Shown here: positions 25,778 to 33,609 of the stretch, one piece after another
Layout of the letters: each line of letters opens with the position of its first letter
Numbering within the stretch: position 1 is the first letter of the stretch
Source of the DNA: an uncultured Acinetobacter sp.
GTDB taxonomy: Bacteria; Pseudomonadota; Gammaproteobacteria; Pseudomonadales; Moraxellaceae
Direction: 5' to 3'
DNA: 64,000 bases
Assembly: GCA_913777945.1 (NCBI GenBank)
Contig: CAJYTY010000031.1
Location: forward strand, 62,001-126,000
Notes under the pieces: generated by a model
Seen by the model: only the letters and a program-made list of their open reading frames with translations
Told to the model about the DNA's origin: nothing
Database searches by the model: none
Position numbers and translations under genes: made by a program

Positions 25778-26119
25778 ATGAAAAATGATGATTTAAATAA
25801 TCGTGGTACTCGTTTACGCGATGAAAGAAAGCGCTTGGGGATTAATACTCAGGAAGAACTTGCTGAAATTTTGCAGGTAAAAAAGAACTCTATTGTGCGT
25901 TATGAAAAGCACAATGCACCGCTTGATATGGATCAGCTCGACTTGCTTGAAGATCATGGCTTTAATGTCGCGTACATCTTATGGGGTACTTCGGATGTAA
26001 AGAATAGTGAGCTTTCTAATGATGAGGTGAAGCTAATTGAGCTTTACCGCCAGACACGCGAAGAAATGCGTAGCGGGTTGGTTTCACTGGTAGAGACGTA
26101 TGCAAATCAGTTTAAGTAA
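25778..26119 (+). CDS. XRE-family phage repressor
   Basis: The 113-residue protein has an N-terminal HTH_XRE domain (RGTRLRDERKRLGINTQEEL, then AEILQVKKNSIVRYE) and a C-terminal helical oligomerisation region (LIELYRQTREEMRSGLVSLV), the form of P2 C-type and other short repressors without a peptidase domain. It is divergent from the replication operon across an operator region and is the best candidate for the master repressor acting on the dispersed AGTAACTAAGATACT sites. Confidence 0.82.
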   Translation: MKNDDLNNRGTRLRDERKRLGINTQEELAEILQVKKNSIVRYEKHNAPLDMDQLDLLEDHGFNVAYILWGTSDVKNSELSNDEVKLIELYRQTREEMRSGLVSLVETYANQFK

Positions 26120-26150
26120 ATAATTTAGAAAAATAATTGGGGAATTAGGG

Positions 26151-27158
26151 GTGAATAAAAGTCAAAAAGTTACTTTGTGCGTGGTCTTGTTGATCGTATT
26201 ACTCATCGCTTGGGGACTTTTCCCATTATTTTTTAAATGGCTCATGATAGGCATTGGTTCTAAAGAAACTGCACTTAAAGACTTTGGAACATTTGGCGAT
26301 ATTTATGGAAGTTTAAATACTTTATTTACTTCGGCTACGTTAATCATTGTGATGTATTCAGCATATTTGCAACGTCAGGCAAATCAAGATGCACGTGATG
26401 CAATGGAGAAACAGCTCCAACAGTCTAGAGAAGACATGGAAAAACAGTTAAAGCAAGCTCATGAAGCGACTGAACGTCAAATTCGAAATGCTCAGGAATT
26501 AGCAGATATTCAATTGGAACATGCGCGTCAAAATTCGAAAGAACAGTTAGAATTGGCTAAAGCTACGCACGATGCACAAATGCAAGAATCTAAGCATGCT
26601 ATTTTTTCAACTTCGTTTAACATGCTTCTTAACGAAAAAAGTAAAATTCTTGATGGCATTCGTGTAAGTTTGGGTGAGAATAACTTTCAAAGAATGTTTA
26701 GATTAATAGCTTATTACTTTAGTTCAAAAATTTGTGGAGATTGGAGTAGTAAAAAATTAAATAATGACAATGATCAGGAACTACTTGAAGATATTAAGGC
26801 ATTTATTAAAAGTGAATTAAATAGTTCAAATTTACCAGAACAGTTAAGCACTTATTTTTTCTGTAATATTTCAATAATCGGTTTAATTAAAAAATCTACT
26901 TTGAATCAAACTGATAAAGCTTTTTATTTTAGGCTTTTAAGCTATACAATGACGGAATTAGAGCAGCTTACATTTTTATGCTACTCTTGCATAAGTATTG
27001 ATTTGAGAAATCAATTGAAGGAAACAGGAATTTTTGATATTTATTTTTCTGAAAAATATCATAAATTTATTTTTACAAATTTTGAACCATCAATGTTTAG
27101 CCATCAATTTGTTATAAAAAAATGGAATGAATATTTATCACAACAAACCCCAACCTAA
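26151..27158 (+). CDS. AbiC-like membrane/coiled-coil protein, left copy
   Basis: The GTG start at 26151 follows a GGGG-rich RBS. The 335-residue protein has two N-terminal membrane segments (about 8-30 and 55-75), then a long coiled coil (AMEKQLQQSREDMEKQLKQA) and a helical C-terminal domain. The segment GTFGDIYGSLNTLF, then QRQ, is shared with the protein at 56364-57410. The family is annotated elsewhere as putative phage abortive infection protein; the mechanism is not known. It is downstream of the repressor gene and may be expressed in the lysogen. Confidence 0.65.
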   Translation: MNKSQKVTLCVVLLIVLLIAWGLFPLFFKWLMIGIGSKETALKDFGTFGDIYGSLNTLFTSATLIIVMYSAYLQRQANQDARDAMEKQLQQSREDMEKQLKQAHEATERQIRNAQELADIQLEHARQNSKEQLELAKATHDAQMQESKHAIFSTSFNMLLNEKSKILDGIRVSLGENNFQRMFRLIAYYFSSKICGDWSSKKLNNDNDQELLEDIKAFIKSELNSSNLPEQLSTYFFCNISIIGLIKKSTLNQTDKAFYFRLLSYTMTELEQLTFLCYSCISIDLRNQLKETGIFDIYFSEKYHKFIFTNFEPSMFSHQFVIKKWNEYLSQQTPT

Positions 27159-27176
27159 GTTGGGGTTATTCGTTTT
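27146..27176. terminator. Bidirectional terminator
   Basis: AACCCCAAC (27146-27154) pairs perfectly with GTTGGGGTT (27159-27167) over a CTAA loop, followed by a T-rich tract. It separates the convergent genes 26151-27158 and 27175-27387. Confidence 0.8.
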
Positions 27177-27387
27177 AAGCCTGCACAGCTTTGGCGATCT
27201 GAACCACTTGGTGGTGAAGCGTGTTGATGATGGCAGTAAATTCTTTTTCTTCTAGCGCGTTGTCAAGTTTCATTCTGGTCATGGCTTGTAGGAAAAGTTC
27301 TAGATTTTCTATTGGGAATCTAATTTCTTCCAGTATTTGTTCTGCAGTCATGTCTTTATGGCTGTTTATTTCTAGTGTTGAGTGCAT
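27175..27387 (-). CDS. Small helical partner of Rha, left copy, 70 aa
   Basis: A helical 70-residue protein with a GGGGGA ribosome binding site. Its core (IENLELFLQAMTRMKLDNAL, then EFTAII..L.HQV..I) aligns with the 72-residue protein at 61646-61864 (IQKLELNISAMARMYFDDGL). Both follow a Rha gene, so they form a conserved pair. A GTGCGAC/GTCGCAC hairpin at 27455-27475 separates it from its Rha gene and may attenuate expression. No known family. Confidence 0.6.
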   Translation of the reverse strand: MHSTLEINSHKDMTAEQILEEIRFPIENLELFLQAMTRMKLDNALEEKEFTAIINTLHHQVVQIAKAVQA

Positions 27388-27475
27388 TGCTCCCCCTGTC
27401 TATTGATCATGGGCGTATTTTGATAAAAAACTGTTTAAAAATATAGTGGGGTGCGACGGGTTAGGTCGCACAGGT

Positions 27476-28297
27476 TCAGCTTATTAAGGGCGTGTGAACC
27501 ATCTTAAACAGCCAGCAACGTACTGTTTTATCGGTCATACTGCTATTGATGGCATGGTTATGCTGTATATACAGCGGGTAGGGGCTGCGGCTCTGCATAA
27601 GGATAGCCGAGAGCTGTGCTTTGGGTGGTAAGCCTTCGATACTTTGGTACACCTGCGTGATGTTGAGTGCCAGGATCTGTTCGCTTCGGCTATGGTTGAG
27701 CCGTTCTATACCGTAGTGTTGTACGCTCTGCCAGAAGTCGCTTAGGGTTTTGTTTTGGGTGAGGTTTTTGGTATCGAGCGATAAACATGCCACTGGAATG
27801 ACCTCCCTACACAGTTTGGCTCGGTCGTGCCAGATCACTTCGGCATCTTGCATGAGGCCGTTGGTGTCGTAATGGATCTTACTCACGGTATAGATTGGCC
27901 CGCCTGCTTTAAGCTGCACCGTAGCACCCACATGGATGTGGGAATGGTCGCCTTGTGCGTTGTAGAGCATGGCTGCCATTTGGTTAAAGGTGTTGATGTA
28001 GGCTTCTTTAATGCGTGCGGCTGCGGCACCCGTAAAGCCCATAACCAAGAAGATAAAACCGTCTTTGGTCATTTCGTAATATTTAGATTCACGGGTTGCA
28101 CCGTTGCCGATTTCTATAACTTGAACATGAGCCGAAAAGTTGGCTGATGCAAATTCATGTGAACAGTCTAAATTAACAATTTTTTCGAGAATATGAGTAT
28201 GACGTTTATCAAAAATCTCAGCCACTTTTAAACTGGTGGTTTTGACTTGTTCATTTTGAATAAATACCGCATCGTCGATTTGAATCAGTGCATTCAT
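27476..28297 (-). CDS. Rha-family phage regulatory protein (antirepressor type), left copy
   Basis: The 273-residue protein has an N-terminal Rha domain (VAEIFDKRHTHILEKIVNLD; YYEMTKDGFIFLVMGFTGAA) and a C-terminal domain shared with the Rha protein at 60843 and the end of the primase-helicase (KTVRCWLF at its C-terminus). The start at 28297 is fixed by the ATGA overlap with the upstream small ORF and a GGGGAG RBS. By analogy with P1 ant it is probably an antirepressor made only when the C4-like RNA control is lifted; this is an inference. Confidence 0.8.
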   Translation of the reverse strand: MNALIQIDDAVFIQNEQVKTTSLKVAEIFDKRHTHILEKIVNLDCSHEFASANFSAHVQVIEIGNGATRESKYYEMTKDGFIFLVMGFTGAAAARIKEAYINTFNQMAAMLYNAQGDHSHIHVGATVQLKAGGPIYTVSKIHYDTNGLMQDAEVIWHDRAKLCREVIPVACLSLDTKNLTQNKTLSDFWQSVQHYGIERLNHSRSEQILALNITQVYQSIEGLPPKAQLSAILMQSRSPYPLYIQHNHAINSSMTDKTVRCWLFKMVHTPLIS

Positions 28298-28494
28298 GGC
28301 TGTACTCCCCAAAACAAAGTGGAGAAGGTAAAGCCTGCGATACTGATAAAGATGGCTGTATCGGTGAGATTTTTTAGGAGTCGTTTTCGTTTGATTTTGC
28401 GCTGGCGTTGCTGATAAGCCGCCAAGTCGTAGATAGGGGAATGCTCTTTTAGATTATTTTTGGTGCACGAATGCATAGAAGCGAATGTTTTCAT
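28294..28494 (-). CDS. Leader-coupled small ORF before Rha (icd-like position), 66 aa
   Basis: ATG 28494 follows CACAGGACAGCAA; the AGGA is in the paired 3' arm of the structured leader. The product has a basic helix (RQRKIKRKRLLKN) and a C-terminal hydrophobic segment (TAIFISIAGFTFSTLFWG). Its stop overlaps the Rha start (ATGA), so Rha translation probably depends on it, as ant depends on icd in phage P1. A longer frame to 28638 runs through the leader structure and is rejected. Confidence 0.6.
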   Translation of the reverse strand: MKTFASMHSCTKNNLKEHSPIYDLAAYQQRQRKIKRKRLLKNLTDTAIFISIAGFTFSTLFWGVQP

Positions 28495-28500
28495 TTGCTG

Positions 28501-28591
28501 TCCTGTGATCAAGCCTAAGTTTGATCTGACACCAAAACTTCCTACGGTGATGGTGACAGACTGAACAGGAGTAGGAATACCGTGATCACAG
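28501..28591 (-). promoter_or_regulatory. Structured leader masking the RBS, left cassette
   Basis: On the minus strand CTGTGATCA (28591-28583) is the exact complement of TGATCACAG (28511-28503), which runs into the AGGA ribosome binding site. Inside, TTCCTAC (28577-28571) is complementary to GTAGGAA (within 28546-28539). The upstream RNA at 28654-28749 carries copies of both 3' segments and could compete for the 5' segments. The same layout with different bases is found at 60619-60705. Confidence 0.7.
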
Positions 28592-28653
28592 ATACGGCCA
28601 GCCGAAGCTGTCCCGTCCAGCCTGCCAAAATGCAGCAAAGCTGAATTTTACGC

Positions 28654-28749
28654 AAAAAAATAGCCCGAGACGGACTTTTATGCGTCTGTGATCTAATACT
28701 TTCAGGTTCCTACGCCTGGCTAAAAGACTTATGTCTATCTAGCTTTTTT
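28654..28749 (-). ncRNA. C4-like antisense RNA, left cassette
   Basis: Downstream of the promoter at 28752-28779 the minus strand shows hairpin AGAC-ATAA-GTCT, hairpin CAGG-CGTAGGAA-CCTG (28718-28703), single-stranded GATCACAG (28693-28686), hairpin AGACG/CGTCT, and CGGGCTA followed by seven T. The loop CGTAGGAA and GATCACAG are complementary to TTCCTAC and CTGTGATC in the leader further down the same transcript. This is the organisation of P1/P7 C4 RNA. Ends are estimated. Confidence 0.65.
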
Positions 28750-28751
28750 AG

Positions 28752-28779
28752 AGTATCTTAGTTACTATTTATGAGTCAA
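28752..28779 (-). promoter_or_regulatory. Promoter with operator for left C4/Rha cassette
   Basis: Minus strand: -35 TTGACT (28779-28774), 16-bp spacer, -10 GATACT (28757-28752). The motif AGTAACTAAGATACT (28766-28752) covers the spacer end and the -10 box, so a repressor bound there would exclude RNA polymerase. Confidence 0.65.
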
Positions 28780-28817
28780 TACTTTAGTTTAATAATAATT
28801 TTTGGTGGAAAATTTCA

Positions 28818-29105
28818 GTGAATAAAAAGCTCTTATCTATAATGCTTGCATTTGGTTGTTTAAATTTATTATCTGCATGTTCTGATGAGCCTGAAAAAGA
28901 AATAGTTGGACGAAAGTTTTCAAGTATGAATGAGTGTTTAACTTCTATAATGACGACTAATAATGAAAAACTTGATCCAATGACAGATAAACCTGACCAT
29001 GTATCTGGATTTTTGGGCAAAACTGGTCGCCAGTTCAATTGTGAAGTTAAACAGACTGGTACGGAAGGTAACTTTGTAGATGGTTGGTATGAAAAATTAA
29101 AATAA
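28818..29105 (+). CDS. Small lipoprotein, 95 aa
   Basis: The GTG start at 28818 gives a signal peptide with lipobox (LNLLSAC, Cys21) followed by SDEPE, and a 75-residue mature domain with a second and third Cys (NECLTSI; FNCEVK) that may form a disulfide. No known family. It is transcribed divergently from the left C4/Rha cassette and could be a lysogenic-conversion or superinfection-exclusion lipoprotein. Confidence 0.65.
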   Translation: MNKKLLSIMLAFGCLNLLSACSDEPEKEIVGRKFSSMNECLTSIMTTNNEKLDPMTDKPDHVSGFLGKTGRQFNCEVKQTGTEGNFVDGWYEKLK

Positions 29106-29133
29106 ATATTTGAAAAATAAATGAGAATTCAAA

Positions 29134-30138
29134 ATGCCCAAGCTAGATGACGAAAATATTAAAAATATTAATGAAAATTTTTTAAAGTTAAAAGAAGAGC
29201 TTTTAAAAGAAATTATAGAATTAAAGAAATGTGAATATATAGAATATCTTAATTCTTATCATAAGAATAATTCTAATAATTTATCAGATTTAATTGAAAA
29301 AATAGAATCTATTTATGATTATTGCTCATTAAATTTGAATAGTCCTGATGAATTGGATTTAACTAAATATTTATTAAAAAATATTAATGACTTATTAAGC
29401 ACAGCTAAGCATAAAAATTTAGAGTATATTAAAAGAAGGGATGGAAATATAATTGATATATTAGATGAAATTAATAATTCAGATTATCACTATTATTTTG
29501 AGGAAGTTGAGAGTTTAAAGTCTTTACTGTTAAGATATAAATTATTAAAAGAAAGTTTTGATAGTTTAATATTGGATAGATTAAGAAAAAATATCGTTGA
29601 TATTAATAGTGAGCTATTAGGGTTTAGACGATCTAAAAATATCTTAGATAACCTAAGAACTGAAACAATTTATAGCTTAGCAGTTGAAAAATACAAAAAA
29701 CTCGAAAAAAAATATAGGAAATATTTTTATAGAGCATTACCTATTGTTCTTTTCGTCGCAATTTGTATGTTTTTAGGAAAAGATTATTTAATCAATAATG
29801 TAAAAATCGATATTGTTTCGTATTGGATTTTGAAACTTTCGATTCTGACTATTGGAATTACAGTTATTAGTTACTTTCTAAAGCAATCTATACATTACCA
29901 GAAATTAGCTGATCAAAATTATCAAACACAGATTGAACTACAAGCGTATCCAAGCTTTATGGAAAGCTTATCTCCAGAAGAAGCTGCGAGTGTACGTAAA
30001 GAGCTGGCACTTAAGTACTTTGGCCGTGAGATCGACGGTGCAGCTCATAAAGATATGAGTAATTTGATATCTGACCAGATGAAAAGCACAACCGATATGG
30101 TTAAAGCTACAACTGAGGCAATTAAGAATTTAAAGTAA
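29134..30138 (+). CDS. Coiled-coil membrane protein upstream of KAP NTPase
   Basis: The 334-residue product has a long helical, Lys/Asn-rich N-terminal part (about 1-195), two membrane segments (about 201-220 and 231-250) and a soluble C-terminal tail (PEEAASVRKELALKYFGREI, then KAT TEAIKNLK). The coding sequence is much more AT-rich than the virion genes. It precedes the KAP NTPase gene by 63 nt in the same direction; together they may form a membrane-associated system. No recognised family. Confidence 0.6.
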   Translation: MPKLDDENIKNINENFLKLKEELLKEIIELKKCEYIEYLNSYHKNNSNNLSDLIEKIESIYDYCSLNLNSPDELDLTKYLLKNINDLLSTAKHKNLEYIKRRDGNIIDILDEINNSDYHYYFEEVESLKSLLLRYKLLKESFDSLILDRLRKNIVDINSELLGFRRSKNILDNLRTETIYSLAVEKYKKLEKKYRKYFYRALPIVLFVAICMFLGKDYLINNVKIDIVSYWILKLSILTIGITVISYFLKQSIHYQKLADQNYQTQIELQAYPSFMESLSPEEAASVRKELALKYFGREIDGAAHKDMSNLISDQMKSTTDMVKATTEAIKNLK

Positions 30139-30201
30139 GAGAGAGTATAAAATCTTAAGATTTTGATTCGTCTTTAATTTGTTAAATCAGGGGGAAAAGC
30201 A

Positions 30202-31617
30202 ATGTCTGTAAGTGAAATTAGAAAAATTAGTGATAGTACAGATCAAATAGAAACTCCGTTTGAAGGAGATTTTTTAGGTAGAAAAGCCCTTGCAGATTCG
30301 CTTGAGGGCTACGTATCACGCTTGCAAGTTGGTGCCACTATTGCAATCGATGCTGAATGGGGAGCGGGTAAGTCTTGGTTTGTAAACCACTGGAAAAAGC
30401 AGTTAGAAAATAACGATTATAAAGTAATTTATTTAAATGCTTTCTCTCAAGACTACATAGAAGATCCTTTCTTAAAAATTGCAATGGAAATTACTAATAC
30501 ACTTGATATAGATAAATCAAAGTTAGATGACATAAAGAGTACTATTGGTAACGTGTATCGTGCAGTACTTCCTAATATGCCTGTTCTGATTTTTCAAGTA
30601 CTTATGACTCTTATTGGTGCAGGAAAAATTTCTAAGGAATTGACTGATACATTTAATGAGATCAAAGACGATACTGGTAAGTTTGGTGAGACTGCTGCTG
30701 AAATATTAAACGAAAAACTAAGTGAGCATATTTCACAACAAATTGATGAGTATGAAAATGAAAAAAAATCACTAGATTTTTTTAAGCTTAAGCTATCAGA
30801 AATAACACAGAAAGAAAAAAAACCACTAGTTTTTATAGTTGATGAATTAGACCGTTGTAAACCAGAATTTTCAGTACGTTTGATCGAGAGAGTTAAGCAT
30901 TTTTTTGACGTACCAAAAGTAGTCTTCGTTTTATCAATGAATAAAAAACAATTAGAGGAGTCTATTAATTCATATTATGGATTTTCTGAAAGTAATCAAT
31001 ACTTAGATAAATTTATTGATGTAACAATCATTTTAGATAAGTCAGACAAGCAATCAATAGATTTTAATAGGGCTTTAGTAAATTTTATAGAAAATTTAGG
31101 AGTGAGTTTTAATAGTGCTAACAATCTAAAATGTGTTGAAACTTTATGTTATATTTTTAAACCAAATCCTAGACAGTTAGTAAGAATTTTAAATAAATTT
31201 GCATTTTTATATAATACAAAATTTAAAGATGGACAAAAAATATTTTTGTTTCTTGTACTTTTAGTTTTTGAAAAAAAAGGTTCTAACTTTCGTAGTATTA
31301 GAGAATTTGTTGATGTATTAAGATCAACTTGTGAATTATATTATTCAGAAGGTTTCAAAAGCTATCGTTCACATTATAGTTTAGCAAATGGTCAACCAAT
31401 GAATATATTCTATTATTTGAAAGATCAAATTTTTGGTGATACAGTCTTATCGGGATTTCTTAAAATTTCAGAAGCTGTATTAAGAAATAAAGCAGAATTT
31501 AAATATGAAAATTTATTTGAATACTATCCTTTAGTTGATGAAAACTTGATTAGAGATAAAGATTTATTTTTAGCATGGTATGAGCATATCTTTTTAATTA
31601 GTAATTCAATTCAGTAA
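30202..31617 (+). CDS. KAP-family P-loop NTPase
   Basis: The 471-residue protein shows Walker A AEWGAGKS (51-58), a hydrophobic segment between the Walker motifs (PNMPVLIFQVLMTLIG, about 127-142) that may lie in the membrane, and Walker B PLVFIVDELDRCKPE with Asp214/Glu215, followed by FVLSMNKKQLEESI. This is the KAP NTPase plan. Such proteins are enriched in phage-defence and exclusion contexts. RBS GGGGGAAAAGC precedes ATG. AT-rich, probably horizontally acquired. Confidence 0.82.
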   Translation: MSVSEIRKISDSTDQIETPFEGDFLGRKALADSLEGYVSRLQVGATIAIDAEWGAGKSWFVNHWKKQLENNDYKVIYLNAFSQDYIEDPFLKIAMEITNTLDIDKSKLDDIKSTIGNVYRAVLPNMPVLIFQVLMTLIGAGKISKELTDTFNEIKDDTGKFGETAAEILNEKLSEHISQQIDEYENEKKSLDFFKLKLSEITQKEKKPLVFIVDELDRCKPEFSVRLIERVKHFFDVPKVVFVLSMNKKQLEESINSYYGFSESNQYLDKFIDVTIILDKSDKQSIDFNRALVNFIENLGVSFNSANNLKCVETLCYIFKPNPRQLVRILNKFAFLYNTKFKDGQKIFLFLVLLVFEKKGSNFRSIREFVDVLRSTCELYYSEGFKSYRSHYSLANGQPMNIFYYLKDQIFGDTVLSGFLKISEAVLRNKAEFKYENLFEYYPLVDENLIRDKDLFLAWYEHIFLISNSIQ

Positions 31618-31642
31618 ATTAACCTTATCTTAATCGCTAACT

Positions 31643-31774
31643 ATGAGTTTTCCTCTTAAGCAAAGGCTCCAGCTAAATCTGCTAGAGCCAATGTTTGACA
31701 ATAAAACTGAAATATTCAATGGTTATGATTGCGCGCTACTGTTTGCGCCAGATCACGACCATTACAAAAGATGA
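31643..31774 (+). CDS. Possible small ORF, 43 aa
   Basis: An ATG-to-TGA frame of 43 codons lies in the gap between the KAP gene and the next membrane-protein gene. No good ribosome binding site is visible. The peptide (MSFPLKQRLQLNLLEPMFDN at its start) shows no family. A GGCTC...GAGCC inverted repeat overlaps it, so the segment might instead be a weak terminator region. Confidence 0.25.
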   Translation: MSFPLKQRLQLNLLEPMFDNKTEIFNGYDCALLFAPDHDHYKR

Positions 31775-31842
31775 TTGTAAAGTACAACCGATATGACTGA
31801 AGTAATAATTGATACTAATAAAAATTTGAGTGGACTAAATAG

Positions 31843-32538
31843 ATGAATTTTGATTTGAATAAATTTATAGATCAGCATGTGGACTTTGGTTCAGGTCTAA
31901 GTTCATTTAATATTTTATTCATTGTTATATTTTTTGTTGTGAGTCTTTATTTTATTGGGAAGTCTGGTTTTTTTTCAGGTCTAAGAGAGCATTCCGAGTA
32001 CCGTAGAAAAAAAATAAAATACTTGTTTGAAGATCAAGAAGAACTTTTACAAGATCCAAATTTTAAAAACTTACAAGAAAATTTAGAGTATCATTTGAAA
32101 GTTGCAAAGTTAAATAACTATTTGAAATTTAAAGATAGTGATATTGATCTATTAAATTATATCATTAGCTGTAAAGACAAAAATAAAGCAGTAAGATTGT
32201 ATAGTTTGGGAAGTATTCATCTGGAAAAAGATAATAGTAGCTTCAAATTAAAGGCTGACTTAACAGATGAAAAAATAAAAAAATATGAAAGAAAAGGAAG
32301 TATTCTTTATTTTGTTATAACAGGATTTGGAGCAATTCCTTTATTGTGTTTTTTATTTCTTCCAATATTTTATCCTGAGTTAAAAAATTTTTTTGATGAA
32401 AGGTCAATATGGTCACCAATCTGGTTTTTTCTAGGATGTCTAATAGTCGCATTTTCTAAGCTTATGAAATATCTTAAACCAGAAGCAGCCAAAAATTTCT
32501 TAGAATTGGAAAAAATTCCAACTAAAGTTGATGAGTAG
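31843..32538 (+). CDS. Membrane protein with three hydrophobic segments, left copy
   Basis: The 231-residue protein has one N-terminal membrane helix (about 22-42), a 110-residue cytoplasmic helical region and two membrane helices near the C-terminus (about 155-175 and 188-207). The middle (LLNYIISCKDKNKAV and KDNSSFKLKADL) aligns with LEYLISFIDKQRAI and KNNSSLTLNKKY of the protein at 59734-60411. Function unknown; the duplication in both arms suggests a phage role such as exclusion. Confidence 0.6.
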   Translation: MNFDLNKFIDQHVDFGSGLSSFNILFIVIFFVVSLYFIGKSGFFSGLREHSEYRRKKIKYLFEDQEELLQDPNFKNLQENLEYHLKVAKLNNYLKFKDSDIDLLNYIISCKDKNKAVRLYSLGSIHLEKDNSSFKLKADLTDEKIKKYERKGSILYFVITGFGAIPLLCFLFLPIFYPELKNFFDERSIWSPIWFFLGCLIVAFSKLMKYLKPEAAKNFLELEKIPTKVDE

Positions 32539-32565
32539 TTTCATCTTTTTTTATGGAAAAAAAGA

Positions 32566-32580
32566 AGTATCTTAGATACT
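32566..32580. promoter_or_regulatory. Perfect palindromic operator AGTATCTTAGATACT
   Basis: The 15-bp sequence is a perfect palindrome with 7-bp arms and is the symmetrical form of the motif at 28752, 58598 and 60457. It lies 40 bp upstream of the small secreted-protein gene at 32621 and probably overlaps the -10 box GATACT of that operon's promoter. Confidence 0.6.
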
Positions 32581-32620
32581 ATGGTGTAAAAGATATAAAA
32601 AGTAATTTGGGGAATTTACT

Positions 32621-32797
32621 ATGTTGAATAAAATTTTTGTCGCAATGATTATATCTGTTTGTTTTGTTTCTTACGCGGAAGCTCGTGGTAATCAGCCTTG
32701 CTCAAAAAGTAAAGGTGGTATAAAGGCTTGTACTGCTGAGGGTAAGTTCCTTTGTAATGATGGTTCTATGAGTGCTTCAAAAAAGAAATGTAAATAA
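32621..32797 (+). CDS. Small secreted Cys-rich protein, 58 aa
   Basis: ATG 32621 follows TTTGGGGAATTT. The product has a signal peptide ([20 protein letters not shown]) and a mature domain of about 38 residues with four cysteines ([19 protein letters not shown]), probably disulfide-bonded in the periplasm. The stop overlaps the next start (TAATG). This conserved type is often found beside phage or plasmid genes in Acinetobacter; function unknown. Confidence 0.65.
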   Translation: MLNKIFVAMIISVCFVSYAEARGNQPCSKSKGGIKACTAEGKFLCNDGSMSASKKKCK

Positions 32798-33249
32798 TGA
32801 TTAGACAAAATCATGCAATTTTGCTTTTTATTTTAGGCTTGATTGGATTTACATCCTTGATAACTGGCTGCGTGTACTATGTACCGTATCCAGTTGAAAG
32901 TACTTCACCACAAGTAGCTACAAGTCAAACCAATCAAAAATTACCGATTACACCTGAAGAAGCGCGACGCTTATACGATGCTCAGATTCAACAACGCACT
33001 GTTAGTAATCCATTTGATAATGAACAGTCTGTTAATCAATCTTTGCCAACTAGCAGTAAAAATAATAAACCTAAAGTTATTCGTCAGACCAACTCGGTAC
33101 CATCTAGTCATTTAAAATGCGGTAGTTATCCGAGAACTTGTAGTCAGATGACAAGCTGTAGTCAGGCAAGAGCTGCCCTTAAGTGTGGTAATACACGCCT
33201 TGATCGGGATGACGATGGTATTCCGTGTGAATCGATTTGTGGCGGCTAA
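32797..33249 (+). CDS. Excalibur-domain lipoprotein
   Basis: A lipoprotein signal with lipobox SLITGC is followed by a Ser/Gln/Asn-rich linker and a C-terminal Excalibur domain: SQMTSCSQARAALKC and the calcium-binding loop LDRDDDGIPCESIC (Asp residues in EF-hand-like DxDxDG order). The domain is extracytoplasmic and often linked to cell-wall or nuclease functions. Translationally coupled to the small Cys-rich protein, so the two may act together in the envelope. Confidence 0.8.
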   Translation: MIRQNHAILLFILGLIGFTSLITGCVYYVPYPVESTSPQVATSQTNQKLPITPEEARRLYDAQIQQRTVSNPFDNEQSVNQSLPTSSKNNKPKVIRQTNSVPSSHLKCGSYPRTCSQMTSCSQARAALKCGNTRLDRDDDGIPCESICGG

Positions 33250-33265
33250 TAATAAGGAGAATGCC

Positions 33266-33559
33266 ATGGGTTTTAATTTCAGAAAAAGTTTTAAAATTGC
33301 ACCAGGCGTAAAGCTCAATGTTAGTAAAAAAGGCATTAGTAGTATATCTGCTGGTGTGAAAGGTGCACGTGTGAATGTTGGCCGGAAGGGCACTCGGACT
33401 ACGGTCGGTTTATCTGGCACAGGTTTGTCATATACTTCATATAAATCACATAGAAAATCTAATAGAAACTATGATGACAGTGACGTTAGCTGGAGTGTAT
33501 TTAAGATTTTCTTTTGGAGTGCTGTGCTTTTGTTGGTTATTATCTTTTTGATTTTCTAA
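33266..33559 (+). CDS. DUF4236-domain protein
   Basis: ATG 33266 has an AAGGAGA ribosome binding site, which overrides the in-frame ATG at 33185 inside the previous gene. The N-terminus (MGFNFRKSFKIAPGVKLNVS) and the repeats GISSISAGVKGARVNVGRKG define DUF4236; a C-terminal membrane helix (IFFWSAVLLLVIIFLIF) follows. The biochemical role of the domain is unknown. Part of the 32621-34167 gene group. Confidence 0.75.
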   Translation: MGFNFRKSFKIAPGVKLNVSKKGISSISAGVKGARVNVGRKGTRTTVGLSGTGLSYTSYKSHRKSNRNYDDSDVSWSVFKIFFWSAVLLLVIIFLIF

Positions 33560-33609
33560 TAAATTTTGAAAACATTATTTATAAATTTAGTATCTAACAG
33601 GATTTTAAA

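Larger units (their letters stand above)
28495..28817 (-). other. Non-coding control region, left cassette
   Basis: This 323-base stretch contains no convincing gene. It holds, in minus-strand order, the operator/promoter (28752-28779), the C4-like RNA with its terminator-type end (about 28749-28654) and the RBS-masking leader (28591-28501). The part from 28780 to 28817 is the upstream region of the rightward lipoprotein gene. Confidence 0.7.

Noticed and set aside
28294..28638. 114-aa reading frame through the left leader
   Set aside because: The first 48 codons run through the structured leader and the RBS that serves ATG 28494. The short 66-aa form fits coupling and RBS position.
30148..30163. 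Palindrome AAAATCTTAAGATTTT as a further phage operator
   Set aside because: It shares only the central CTTAAG-like core, lacks the AGTA/TACT arms and has no promoter elements in the right place; such AT palindromes are expected by chance here.
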